Of a DNA stretch of 50,471 nucleotides, positions 25,553 to 34,280 are shown one piece after another. The first letter of the stretch is position 1. The number at the start of each line of letters is the position of its first letter. Source of the stretch: Lysobacterales bacterium (GTDB lineage Bacteria; Pseudomonadota; Gammaproteobacteria; Xanthomonadales; SZUA-38); assembly GCA_030065125.1 (NCBI GenBank), contig JASJDM010000044.1, positions 1 to 50,471 on the forward strand, written 5' to 3'. Both the position numbers and the translations under genes were made by a program. Under the pieces are notes generated by a model. The model ran no database searches, was not told the DNA's origin, and saw nothing but the letters and a program-made list of their open reading frames with translations.

Positions 25553-26311
25553 ATGAAAATTCGATTTTTTCCCGTGGTCATGTCATTCGCCGTTCTCACA
25601 CAACTGGCGGTGGCTCAGGCGCCACCGCCGCCTACGGGCGTCGAAGGCCCTACACACAAGGGGATTGCCGCAGGCTACCCCACGGTCAAACAGCAAACGA
25701 ACTCCACCAGCGGCATCGCAGACCGAATTCAAGTCGTTCCGGATGATGTCACTTCGGCACCTGCGCATTTGAAAGCTGAAGCGTTGGACAGCTCGCTACA
25801 GATGAAGAATGCTGGATTCATTGCCACCGATGAGCGCGAAGTCGAAGTCATCGATTTTGCCCTCAAAAACAGCCACATGTTCAAGAGTATGGGCCATGCG
25901 GTAGAAAACCTGGCTTCTCCCATGGTCAACCTGCAGGGCACCTGGCTGGACGATGCCGAGCTCATTGGGGTTTCGCTGGAAGGCGGATTCATCAATGGAA
26001 AGAGGACTGCTTCCACCAGGTTCTTTGACGCAGGGCCCATGGGATACCTCTTGTTCAGCGAATCAGACCTGGTTCTCCAGGGTGGCCGCACAATCATTGG
26101 CGAAAGTTCGGTCAACTTTGAGGTCAACGAGATGCCGGGTATCCATATTGTGATGATGGCTCCCAGCGGCAAATCCCAGTCTGAGTTCACCTGGTTCGGC
26201 GGTGACAAGATGTTTCAGATCGTGGTTGGGCAAGCCGTGCCAAAGGGCAGTAAGAGTTACAAGAAAATCAGGAAGCTGGCGAAACAGGTGAGCAAGGCAC
26301 GCGTACGCTGA
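25553..26311 (+). CDS. Secreted hypothetical protein (252 aa)
   Basis: The start at 25553 follows GAGGAG; a 6-codon extension is unsupported. A signal peptide (MKIRFFPVVMSFAVLTQLAV, cleavage after AQA) precedes a Pro/Thr-rich linker (PPPPTGVEGPTHKG) and a domain with MVNLQGTWLDDAELIGVSLE and GGRTIIGESSVNFEV. The C-terminus is Lys-rich (SYKKIRKLAKQVSKARVR). No known family was recognised. It is co-transcribed with the preceding His/Trp-rich protein. Confidence 0.7.
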   Translation: MKIRFFPVVMSFAVLTQLAVAQAPPPPTGVEGPTHKGIAAGYPTVKQQTNSTSGIADRIQVVPDDVTSAPAHLKAEALDSSLQMKNAGFIATDEREVEVIDFALKNSHMFKSMGHAVENLASPMVNLQGTWLDDAELIGVSLEGGFINGKRTASTRFFDAGPMGYLLFSESDLVLQGGRTIIGESSVNFEVNEMPGIHIVMMAPSGKSQSEFTWFGGDKMFQIVVGQAVPKGSKSYKKIRKLAKQVSKARVR

Positions 26312-26539
26312 GTGTGCCGTCATTGAGACACCTGATGAATCGTCGGGAGTACGAGGCGGCTGCAGCGTGCTGGACCTGCCTCGTTGGTGCCTCTGCACCG
26401 AACTGCTTTTGAAACGACACACCGGGAGGCTGGACCTTCGGAAATCCCGACTAATGATCTATGACGGGTGACCCCATGCAGATACATAGGGAAATCCGCA
26501 GGTATGGTCGTGACTCCGTGTGCTGTCAGTTCTACCCGT

Positions 26540-27316
26540 ATGTCCCGTCAGGCTCCTTGCGCGACGCGGCAGGTGCTGGTGAGCCTGGTACTGATGCTGA
26601 TTCTTTCGCCGGGACACAGTCAGCCTGCTGCGCTGGAATTTGACGGTGTCGACGACCTGGTATTTATCGACGAACCCGGCGGGTTCGGTTTTACCTCCGC
26701 GCTGACCGTGGAGGCCTGGGTCAAACCGGCCCAGGTCGACCGGGGCGACACCATTGGCATCGTCGACGGCAGCGGATTCGTACTCTTCCAGCGATTCACG
26801 GACAACAGCGCCTGGGGCCTTTCCATTGTCCTTGGCGGTCCCACGGATGCGGCATCCTCTCCCACCGGCAGCCTGGTAGCCAACTGCTGGACCCATCTGG
26901 CTGCCACATTTGACGGTACGACCATGCGGTTGTTCCAGGACGGGGTTTTCCTGGCAGAAGCGGATCATCTGAACGCGGCACCTGGTCGCGAGGTTTACAT
27001 CGACGGGCCGGTTCATATTGGAAGATGGATCAGGGCTGATGCGTTCGAGGGCGTCATCGATGAAGTGCGCATCTGGGATATCGTCAGGGGCCAGAACGAG
27101 ATTCAGCAATTCATGCGGGAGCCCCTGACGGGAACAGAGGCCGGACTGATCGGCTACTGGCCGTTCGATGAGGCGAGCGGTCAGGTTGTCATGGGCTATT
27201 CGTCCCAGCAGAACCACGGATCCCTGGGCTTTACGATTCAGGAAGAAACGGACGACCCGATGTGGACGGTGGATCACGACTTTGTGTTCATTGATGGTTT
27301 TGAAGCCACTCTGTGA
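26540..27316 (+). CDS. Secreted LamG/concanavalin A-like protein with GFE tail
   Basis: The 258-residue product begins with a signal peptide (MSRQAPCATRQVLVSLVLML, then ILSPGHSQPA). A single LamG-type jelly roll follows: ALEFDGVDDLVFIDEPGGFG, LTVEAWVKPAQVDRGDTIGI, LVANCWTHLAATFDGTTMRL, DGPVHIGRW and GVIDEVRIWDIVRGQNEI, then LIGYWPFDEASG. LamG domains bind glycans or act as adhesion modules. The C-terminus FVFIDGFEATL carries the GFE tail seen in two other products here. The open frame extends to a GTG at 26468, but the ATG at 26540 best fits the signal peptide. A beta-helix protein follows 67 bp later. Confidence 0.85.
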   Translation: MSRQAPCATRQVLVSLVLMLILSPGHSQPAALEFDGVDDLVFIDEPGGFGFTSALTVEAWVKPAQVDRGDTIGIVDGSGFVLFQRFTDNSAWGLSIVLGGPTDAASSPTGSLVANCWTHLAATFDGTTMRLFQDGVFLAEADHLNAAPGREVYIDGPVHIGRWIRADAFEGVIDEVRIWDIVRGQNEIQQFMREPLTGTEAGLIGYWPFDEASGQVVMGYSSQQNHGSLGFTIQEETDDPMWTVDHDFVFIDGFEATL

Positions 27317-27383
27317 TCCACCTGGCCCGGGTTGGCCGGGATCAAAAATGAACCTGACCCCTTTTTTTCTGCCGAGGTGAAAG

Positions 27384-28688
27384 ATGAAAGTTTTTGCTGA
27401 AATGCTGGTTGTGGCGAGCCTGTTTGGTGTCGGGGCGGCATCAGGCGTAACCATATTGGTGGACCCTGGGGTCGTGGAGATCGCTGACGATGGGCAGTGT
27501 TCTCTTCTGGAAGCCATCAACAACGCCAACCTGAACAGCCAGGGTCTTTCCAGCCCAGGTGAGTGTGTGGCGGGCGATCAGGCCGACCGCATTGTCCTGC
27601 CGGCGGACAGCGAGTTTCGGCTTCTCGGGCAACAGGACATTGTGATTACCGATCCCCTGTTCCTTGTCGGCAATGGCTCGACACTGGTGGTCGGTCCAGA
27701 GGCCTCATCGGCGGAGTTTGATGCGCTCTACTTCACCGTCGAAGCGGAGTTGACCGCGACCGAATTAACCCTGCGGCTTGCCGAGTTTGGAGGTGACCTG
27801 AGTATCGTCAATGAGGCATCGGGCTACCTCGAAATGACCGACTGCATGGTGACCGGAACCCGGTCATCGGGCCCCTTGGCCAATCTGGGAACCATGGTGC
27901 TGACCAATACCGAGGTGGTTCGCAACAGTACTGTCGGGGGTAGCGGTGGAATCACCAACCTCGGCGGCACCTTGACCCTGATCCGCAGCAACATCTCCCA
28001 GAACTTTGTGACGGGATTTGGCGGGACCGGCAACCTTTACAACTCCCCGGATGGATTCGTGACCATCCTTGAAAGCACCATCAGCCGGGGGGGAACCGGC
28101 ACCCAGGTCGGGTCGGGCGGGGGAATTACCAATGATGGCTTCATGGTGATTCGGGGCTCCGCGATCTTTTCAAACAGCGCGAGGTCCGCCATCGGTGGCG
28201 GCATCGAGAATCGGGGGACGCTGTGGCTCTCCAACTCAACGGTCACCGACAATTTTGGCAGCGCCCTGGCCAACTTTGGCGAGGCCACGGTGTTGCACAC
28301 CACCTTTTCAGACAGCGCCCAGTTCCGCCCGGGACTGGAAAATTACGGGGAGTTGGAGATCACCGGCTCAATCATTGCCGACAATTCCGGACCAGAGGAG
28401 TGTCTCAACGAGGGGACGCTGATCAACGGTATCAACCTGGTCGAAGACGGCAGCTGTGGCGCAGAAGTCACCGGAGACCCGCTGCTGCAGCCGCTGGCGT
28501 GGAACGGCGGCCCGACTCAGACCCAGTCGCTGTCCCCGGGAAGCCCCGCCATCGACCGGGCCGATCCCGCCACCTGCCCGGATCGAGATCAGCGTGGAGA
28601 AGAACGGCGGTCCGTTACCTGCGACCTGGGGGCGTTTGAGTACGCCGATCCCGATGTCATCTTCCAGGAAGGATTTGAGGCCTTCTGA
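27384..28688 (+). CDS. Secreted beta-helix protein (CSLREA and choice-of-anchor Q type)
   Basis: The 434-residue product has a signal peptide (MKVFAEMLVVASLFGVGAAS). Then comes the CSLREA-type motif DDGQCSLLEAINNANLNSQ, a right-handed parallel beta-helix made of Asn-rich turns (NLGTMVLTNTEVVRNSTVGG, ITNDGFMVIRGSAIFSNSAR), and a choice-of-anchor Q end (NGGPTQTQSLSPGSPAIDRA, CDLGAFEYADPD). The last residues, VIFQEGFEAF, repeat the GFE tail. Such proteins are cell-surface or secreted, and none of the polysaccharide-lyase catalytic residues can be picked out. The ribosome site is GAGG before ATG 27384. It probably forms a unit with the LamG gene. Confidence 0.88.
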   Translation: MKVFAEMLVVASLFGVGAASGVTILVDPGVVEIADDGQCSLLEAINNANLNSQGLSSPGECVAGDQADRIVLPADSEFRLLGQQDIVITDPLFLVGNGSTLVVGPEASSAEFDALYFTVEAELTATELTLRLAEFGGDLSIVNEASGYLEMTDCMVTGTRSSGPLANLGTMVLTNTEVVRNSTVGGSGGITNLGGTLTLIRSNISQNFVTGFGGTGNLYNSPDGFVTILESTISRGGTGTQVGSGGGITNDGFMVIRGSAIFSNSARSAIGGGIENRGTLWLSNSTVTDNFGSALANFGEATVLHTTFSDSAQFRPGLENYGELEITGSIIADNSGPEECLNEGTLINGINLVEDGSCGAEVTGDPLLQPLAWNGGPTQTQSLSPGSPAIDRADPATCPDRDQRGEERRSVTCDLGAFEYADPDVIFQEGFEAF

Positions 28689-28718
28689 GAATCCTGACGC
28701 GGTCGGATGACTTGCGGA

Positions 28719-29732
28719 TCAGGCGATTCCGGTTTCAATCACCACCTTGCCGTGTTCCCGCCGCGGCTCTTTCAGGTACCGGCAGGCCTCGATGTAATCC
28801 TCCATCGGGTAGACGCGGTCGATGGTGGGTGAAATATCTCCCGCAGCCAGGGCTTTGTTGACCCATTCGATCCCTTTGGCGCACATGTCGTCGTCCTCGA
28901 TGTAGTTGAACATGGAATAGGCCTGGAACAGGGCATTGGATTGAAACAGTGCCGCGTACGGGATCTGGGGAAAGGTCTTGTCCAGCATGCCGTAGAAGAA
29001 GATCCGGGCGTTTTTTGCCAGCGCGCCGACGTAATTGTCCATCATGCCGCCGCCGATGGGGTCGTATGCCGCATCGATGCCGCGGCCGTTCGTCAGCTCT
29101 TTCAGTCGGGTTTCCAGCCCTTCGTACGGAGATGCGGTCACGATGACGTGATCAGCGCCGGCCTCCTTGAGGTAGTCCCGGTTGTAGTCGAAGCGGGTGG
29201 TGCCGATCATGGTGGCGCCGAACAGCCGCCCGATTTCGAGCGCCGCGGTTCCGGCAGTGCTGGTTGCCGCGGTGACCAGGATCACGCGACCAGGCGCCGC
29301 CCTGGCCAGTTCCACGACCGGGTAGTAGGCGGTCAGGTACTGCATCCAGATGGACGCGCTTTCCACAGCACTGAGCCCGGCGGGCGCCCTGGTCAGATAA
29401 CGGGCTTTGACGATCAGGGACTCGCCGCTTGCGCCGCGATTGTCGTAGAAATGCGGCAGGGTGCTGTAACGCTGGCCCACTTCAATGCCGTCGACATCGG
29501 GTCCAACCTCATCGACGATGCCGGCAGCCTCCATGCCGATCCGGGCAGGAAAGCTGGAGAAACTGTAGGAGTACCGGTTTTCCATCAGGTCCATGTCTCC
29601 CCAGTTCAAAGCAAACGCTTCGACGCGGAGTCGGACCTCCCCCGGGCCGGGTTGCTGGTCGGGAAACTGTTCCAGGCTCAATCCCTCGAAACCGTCGTAG
29701 TCGCTAATCACCCAGGCTCTATGCATGATCAT
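28719..29732 (-). CDS. Zinc-free MDR oxidoreductase (quinone oxidoreductase-like)
   Basis: The 337-residue protein is a medium-chain dehydrogenase/reductase. A GroES-like domain (GEVRLRVEAFALNWGDMDLM, FPARIGMEAAGIVDEVGPDV) is followed by a Rossmann domain (VILVTAATSTAGTAALEIGR) and AYDPIGGGMMDNYVGAL. The zinc ligands of alcohol dehydrogenases are missing, as in NADPH quinone oxidoreductases and enoyl reductases. It probably reduces a small quinone or enone in the cytoplasm. The stop lies 30 bp from the convergent beta-helix gene. Two starts, 29732 and 29726, share one GAGG site; the second has better spacing. Confidence 0.9.
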   Translation of the reverse strand: MIMHRAWVISDYDGFEGLSLEQFPDQQPGPGEVRLRVEAFALNWGDMDLMENRYSYSFSSFPARIGMEAAGIVDEVGPDVDGIEVGQRYSTLPHFYDNRGASGESLIVKARYLTRAPAGLSAVESASIWMQYLTAYYPVVELARAAPGRVILVTAATSTAGTAALEIGRLFGATMIGTTRFDYNRDYLKEAGADHVIVTASPYEGLETRLKELTNGRGIDAAYDPIGGGMMDNYVGALAKNARIFFYGMLDKTFPQIPYAALFQSNALFQAYSMFNYIEDDDMCAKGIEWVNKALAAGDISPTIDRVYPMEDYIEACRYLKEPRREHGKVVIETGIA

Positions 29733-29982
29733 TTACCTCATTACCGTGCCACCAATGTAATCCAACTTGCCCGGGCCGGGCCAGAGCGACCTGCGTGGAT
29801 GGAAAATATCCTGATGCTCCGGGGAGGTCAGGGGTAATGCCACTCGCCACAGATCCGTTTTCGGCGGGTGAGCTTCCGGCACTGGCTGGGGCAGTGCGGG
29901 GTTCGTCAAAATATGGCTTTAAACGACGTTCGACTGAAGCAGGCTCCGGTCTGCTTTTTTATGTCCACAACGCGAGGGTGTT

Positions 29983-30870
29983 TTGGAACTGACGCTTTCA
30001 CCGGAAGCCCAGGGGCAACTGCGGCGCCAACTGACCGTTTTTCTGATCGTGACGTTCGTGCTGTCATGGGGCATTTTTGGAAGCGCCCTGGCCTTCGGCT
30101 TTGCCCAGTCACCCGTCGTGATTCTGGGTGTCTGGGGGCCCTCGCTGTCCGCAATCATCGTCACCGCCGCGTTTTACGGAACCGGAGGCCTGAAACGGTT
30201 CCTTGGCCGGATCAGAGTCAGGGAAGGATTGAAATGGTTTTTACCGTTGCTTGGTTTCTTCCTGGTAATCGGGCTCGCCGGGCGATACATCGGCTCTGTC
30301 GCCGCGGGCATCGAATTCGATCCCCGATTCTGGGGATGGGCCTGGGTTGCCCAGGTGATGCTGATGCAACTGCTGATTCCCGGGCTGGGCGAGGAGTTCG
30401 GCTGGCGCGGCTTTGCGCTGCAGCGTCTGCAGTACATCATGTCGCCTCTGCAGGCCACGCTGGTCATCGCCCTCATTCACCTGCTTTGGCACCTGCCTAC
30501 CTACTGGCTGGGCCAAGGCATACACAACGTGCCGGCGATCTGGGTGGTCTTGTTTCTGCTGCCGTGGACGATCCTGTTTACCTGGGCGTATAACCGGTCG
30601 GGGGGCAGCATCCTGGTCAGTATCTTCTTCCACGCCACCATGGGGGCGACCCTCAGCTACACGGCGTTTTTGCCCAGCGAAAGTGCGGTCCCGATCTCCC
30701 CGGACCTGATCACCATGGTGTGGTTACCGGATGGCCTGATGGGGCCCTATCTGGGAGTGGCTGTGCTCTACTGGATCCTGGCGATTTACATTCTGCGCGG
30801 TGGCTTCGGCGGCCTGGGAACACCACCTGAGTTCGAGCACCCGATCCCAGAGCGGGAACAAGCGGATTGA
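29983..30870 (+). CDS. CPBP-family intramembrane metalloprotease
   Basis: The 295-residue protein has about eight membrane helices and the CPBP (Abi) motifs: GLGEEFGWRGFALQRL (EExxxR), ALIHLLWHLPTYW (His motif) and a late FFHATMGATLSY. It resembles Rce1-type glutamic proteases, and its substrate is unknown. The start appears to be TTG at 29983 behind GCGAGGG, since no ATG fits the first helix. It points toward the cyclic-nucleotide-binding gene, whose stop lies 28 bp away. Confidence 0.9.
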   Translation: MELTLSPEAQGQLRRQLTVFLIVTFVLSWGIFGSALAFGFAQSPVVILGVWGPSLSAIIVTAAFYGTGGLKRFLGRIRVREGLKWFLPLLGFFLVIGLAGRYIGSVAAGIEFDPRFWGWAWVAQVMLMQLLIPGLGEEFGWRGFALQRLQYIMSPLQATLVIALIHLLWHLPTYWLGQGIHNVPAIWVVLFLLPWTILFTWAYNRSGGSILVSIFFHATMGATLSYTAFLPSESAVPISPDLITMVWLPDGLMGPYLGVAVLYWILAIYILRGGFGGLGTPPEFEHPIPEREQAD

Positions 30871-30898
30871 GAACCGCCCAGATTGCCGGCGCCGGGAC

Positions 30899-31375
30899 TC
30901 AGTAACGACCGTGCTGTTTGAAGATGTAGTTGTTGAGTTCCATGAACTCGAAATTCATCCGGTGGATGATCCGGTGCGTGGCCCGGGCAATGGCGCTCAT
31001 GACCTTGAACGTCAGCCGCGGATATTCGTCGATGATCTTCTCAAAGTCGTCCCGGGACAGCAGCATGACCTCGCAGTCGCCAAGCGCCCGGATGCCCGCG
31101 GTGTGCTGAAGACCGTCGATGAAGCTCAACTCTCCGGCCAGGTCGCCCTCGCGTAAAACGGCCAGGGATACCAGTTCCTCTCCACCGGCCTGTTTGACTA
31201 CTTCCAGCCTGCCATACAGCAATACGAACAGCGTATTGTCGGTGGACCCCTCGGTCATCAGGTAAGCGCCGTCTTCCAGGCTGCGAAGCTTCAGTACGCC
31301 CGTCAGGACGTCAATTTCTTGTTCTGTCAGTTCCGCACCCAGGGGCGAATTTGCTACGACTTCTGTGATTTTCAT
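30899..31375 (-). CDS. Cyclic nucleotide-binding domain protein
   Basis: The 158-residue protein is one cNMP-binding jelly roll: EEIVDV-type entry helix (ELTEQEIDVLTGVLKLRSLE), AYLMTEGSTDNTLFVLLYGR, LREGDLAGELSFIDGLQHTA (phosphate-binding cassette) and CEVMLLSRDDFEKIIDEYPR. No helix-turn-helix follows, so it is not a CRP-type regulator; it may sense cAMP or be a scaffold for a partner. The cassette has the usual Gly-Glu but lacks the Arg that holds the phosphate (QHTA rather than an R-(A/S)A motif), so nucleotide binding is uncertain. Start ATG 31375 has TAGGAG upstream. Confidence 0.85.
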   Translation of the reverse strand: MKITEVVANSPLGAELTEQEIDVLTGVLKLRSLEDGAYLMTEGSTDNTLFVLLYGRLEVVKQAGGEELVSLAVLREGDLAGELSFIDGLQHTAGIRALGDCEVMLLSRDDFEKIIDEYPRLTFKVMSAIARATHRIIHRMNFEFMELNNYIFKQHGRY

Positions 31376-31489
31376 CAGCCTACTCCTAAAGCGGCTTGCT
31401 CTCAGATCATAGGCAATCAATCAGCGCTTTCGCCATACGTATTAGCAACGCTTTAATCTCGAGTGGTGCCGGCCAGGCGCCGGCAAGTG

Positions 31490-33475
31490 TTATGCGCCAG
31501 GCCTGGCGCCCGGTCCAATATGCAGTTCCAGGAACTCGAGCATTTCTTCGTAGAGTTCAACCCGGTAGTCCTCCTTCTGGAAACCGTGGCCGTCTTTCTT
31601 GTACATCTTTCGGTAGGGAATGTCTTTTTCCTTGAGCTTTTTCTCCAGCAGGTAAGCATTCTCGATGGGCACGCGCACGTCGTTTTTGCCGTGCACGATA
31701 AAAAGCCCCGCCTTGAGCCTGTCCAGGTGGTAGACCGGGGACCGTTCTTCGTTGTTGTCGAAGCCACCGATGGATCGTTTGACATAGGATTTTTTCTGTC
31801 TGCCGGCATCCGGATAGCCGCGGAAGGAGTCCGCGCGGTTCCACTGCAGATTGAGTTCATAGGGGCCGGCATCGGGAATGGAGCATTTGTACAGATCAGG
31901 TTCCCTGACCACGGCATTCATGGAAGCATAGCCGCCGTAGGACACGCCGTGGATACACACCCGCTCACCGTCAGCCAGGCCGGTGTTGATGGCCCACCGG
32001 GTGGCGTCAGTCAGATCATCCTGCATTTTCGCTCCCCACTCGCCGTAGCCGGCCTTGCGGAATTCGGCACCGTAGCCGCCGGATCCACGGAAGTTGAGCT
32101 GCATCACCAGGTAACCCCGGCTGGCCAGCATCTGCGCCCGGCGGTCCCAGCGCCAATCGTCAGCGGCTCCGTAGGGGCCGCCGTGAGGATAGACCACCAT
32201 CGGGAGGTTTGTTTCTTCCACGTTGTTGGGAATGGTGAGCTGACCGTACATCTTGAGGCCATCCCGGGCCTGGATGGTGAATGGTTCGACCCGGGCCATC
32301 AATTCAGGCTTCACCTCAGGTTTGCTGCTGGCGAAGTACTTGAGCTGGCGTTGTTCGTTGTCATAGATCAGGAACTCACCGGGGTTGCGGTCACTGTAGA
32401 CCCAAACCACGCAGTAGCGACCGTCGTCGGTGTTGCTGGTGATGGACGCGTGTTGCCCCTGGAACGAAGCCAGCAGGGACTGCCGCACCGCCCGGTCGTG
32501 TGCGTTGGCGTTGTCGTCGATGAAATAGGTCTGGGGGTAGCCGGGTTCATAGGTGACCCCGATCAATTGGCCTTCCATGCCATACATGCCGCCGCCAATA
32601 TCCACATCATCGTGGCGGAACACCAGGGTCAAGGCATCGGTTTCGGTATTGAACTCAAACAAACCCTGGGTGTTGTGGCCGTCACCGTCATGGTCGGACG
32701 TGAAGTAAAAACGGGTCTGGTCCAGGGAAAAACCCAGCGGGTTGATCTCGGGTTGTGCCCGCTTGGGTTCCAGATCCAGTTTTCTCCAACTGCCGTCGTC
32801 ATTCCGATAATGCAGGAATGCCCGGTCGTCTTCGTCGTTGATCCGGTCTTTGCCTCGGTCGTATTCGTAGGCGACTCGGATTTCACCGTCCAGATCGGCG
32901 CCCATGGCGGTGACGCCGGGTTTGGAATGAGCAGCCGCCGGCGGGGCGATATTGAGGAATTTCTCGCGGCCGGTATAGATGTTGAGCTTGTGGGCCTTAA
33001 CCCGGCCTTCATCCTGCCAGTGGCCCTTGGTGACCAGCACGTGCTCAGGGTCATCATCCAGGGTTGAGATCATGTTGATATTGGATCGCTGGTAGTCCCA
33101 GATCTGGCGGCGGTCCGAGCCATCAGCGTTGGCTGCCGCCCAGATTCGGTTCGGGTTGGTGCCGTCCAGCCATCCTGTGAACGTCTCGACGGACATGCCC
33201 ACCCGGTCATCATTCAGCCACTGGAAATTATTGACCCTTCGATTTTCGCCAAACTCGAAGGAAGAAATGATCTTCCGGTTTGAGTACTTCATTACGGCCA
33301 GCTTGACCTGGGTTCCTTCCTCGTAGGTGAAGGCCAGGTACTCGCCCTTGGGAGAAATCCTAACCTGGTTGAAGCTGGGCTTCTTGGCAAAAACCTCCAG
33401 CGGAATGGATGAAGAGGCCTGCACACCGCCGGCCAGGAAGATACAGGCAAAAAACGCAACGCATGGAGCTTTCAT
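31490..33475 (-). CDS. S9-family prolyl oligopeptidase-like serine peptidase
   Basis: The 661-residue product has a signal peptide (MKAPCVAFFACIFLAGGVQA) and an N-terminal propeller (about 30-400: RISPKGEYLAFTYEEGTQVK, NFQWLNDDRVGMSVE). The C-terminal alpha/beta hydrolase shows VVYPHGGPYGAADDWRWDRR, GVSYGGYASMNAVV (Ser near residue 512), FIVHGKNDVRVPIENAY (Asp near 599) and KDGHGFQ (His near 630). It cleaves oligopeptides, probably in the periplasm, like acylaminoacyl peptidases and DPP-type enzymes. The start at 33475 is preceded by GGGGGTT; a 22-codon extension is unsupported. The length is standard for the family. Confidence 0.94.
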   Translation of the reverse strand: MKAPCVAFFACIFLAGGVQASSSIPLEVFAKKPSFNQVRISPKGEYLAFTYEEGTQVKLAVMKYSNRKIISSFEFGENRRVNNFQWLNDDRVGMSVETFTGWLDGTNPNRIWAAANADGSDRRQIWDYQRSNINMISTLDDDPEHVLVTKGHWQDEGRVKAHKLNIYTGREKFLNIAPPAAAHSKPGVTAMGADLDGEIRVAYEYDRGKDRINDEDDRAFLHYRNDDGSWRKLDLEPKRAQPEINPLGFSLDQTRFYFTSDHDGDGHNTQGLFEFNTETDALTLVFRHDDVDIGGGMYGMEGQLIGVTYEPGYPQTYFIDDNANAHDRAVRQSLLASFQGQHASITSNTDDGRYCVVWVYSDRNPGEFLIYDNEQRQLKYFASSKPEVKPELMARVEPFTIQARDGLKMYGQLTIPNNVEETNLPMVVYPHGGPYGAADDWRWDRRAQMLASRGYLVMQLNFRGSGGYGAEFRKAGYGEWGAKMQDDLTDATRWAINTGLADGERVCIHGVSYGGYASMNAVVREPDLYKCSIPDAGPYELNLQWNRADSFRGYPDAGRQKKSYVKRSIGGFDNNEERSPVYHLDRLKAGLFIVHGKNDVRVPIENAYLLEKKLKEKDIPYRKMYKKDGHGFQKEDYRVELYEEMLEFLELHIGPGARPGA

Positions 33476-33584
33476 GGCAACCCCCAAACTATCCCTAGAC
33501 TCCAAATATAGCCGCTGCGGGGCAGGGTGCAACGGTTCCAAACCCGCAGGGAATCTCTATTCCCGGTTGTGCGATTAATGATGC

Positions 33585-34106
33585 TCAGGCAGAGAACCAG
33601 GGGTGTGTTCCGAAGGCATTGCGAGGCACGGGCTCGTGGCGAGTGATGTACCATTCAAACCCTTTGACCACGGACTCGAGGTAACTCCGCATCAGGGGTC
33701 GAAGCCGGAGCAGGTGAGGCACCCAACGGATCACCACAGGGATGTGCTGCAGCCCGCCCGGGCATACCGTAATTCTCAGCGCGCTGTGTCGCGGGTCGAT
33801 GGACCTGATTCGCCAGGACACCGAGGATTTTCCGCCGCCGTGCCGGCCAATGCTCAAGTCGTACCCTACGCCTTCGATCCACTGTCGGAACTCGCGCTGG
33901 TAGACCCAGCCGCTGAGGTAGTGCACCTCGTCTTTGGAATCGGGCCCCGGCCACACCTGCACCGGGTTGCTGGCGCAAAACGGATGACAGAGTTCCAGGT
34001 TGCCGGGACTGGAGATGGCCTCCCATACCCTCTCGGCACCGGCCGGGATGATCTGTTCCACCGAAACGGGCCACCGAAAATCCGCGCTGGCGTTGTGCTG
34101 AGGCAT
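33585..34106 (-). CDS. SRPBCC (START-like) domain protein
   Basis: The 173-residue protein begins with the SRPBCC entry strand and helix (WPVSVEQIIPAGAERVWEAI, SSPGNLELCHPFCASNPVQV) and continues with GWVYQREFRQWIEGVGYDLS and a long C-terminal helix (LMRSYLESVVKGFEWYIT). Proteins of this fold bind hydrophobic ligands in a deep pocket. I chose the ATG at 34106 as it fits the domain start; a TTG at 34154 is possible but its ribosome site is too close. It is divergent from the pyruvate kinase gene. The ligand is unknown. Confidence 0.82.
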   Translation of the reverse strand: MPQHNASADFRWPVSVEQIIPAGAERVWEAISSPGNLELCHPFCASNPVQVWPGPDSKDEVHYLSGWVYQREFRQWIEGVGYDLSIGRHGGGKSSVSWRIRSIDPRHSALRITVCPGGLQHIPVVIRWVPHLLRLRPLMRSYLESVVKGFEWYITRHEPVPRNAFGTHPWFSA

Positions 34107-34280
34107 TGAGGAGACGGTAGGCCAGGCTGGCAGAACCGGCAACGTGAGGTGCAACCCTCGGAATGCCAGTAATCCGTGCGTCCCGTGGTTGGCGCATAAT
34201 GATCAGATCGTCCAGTACTGGAATCTCCGAGCGGTTGGCGGCCGCGTCCCCGCTTTTGTCGTTATTGGCAATGGAGCGCC

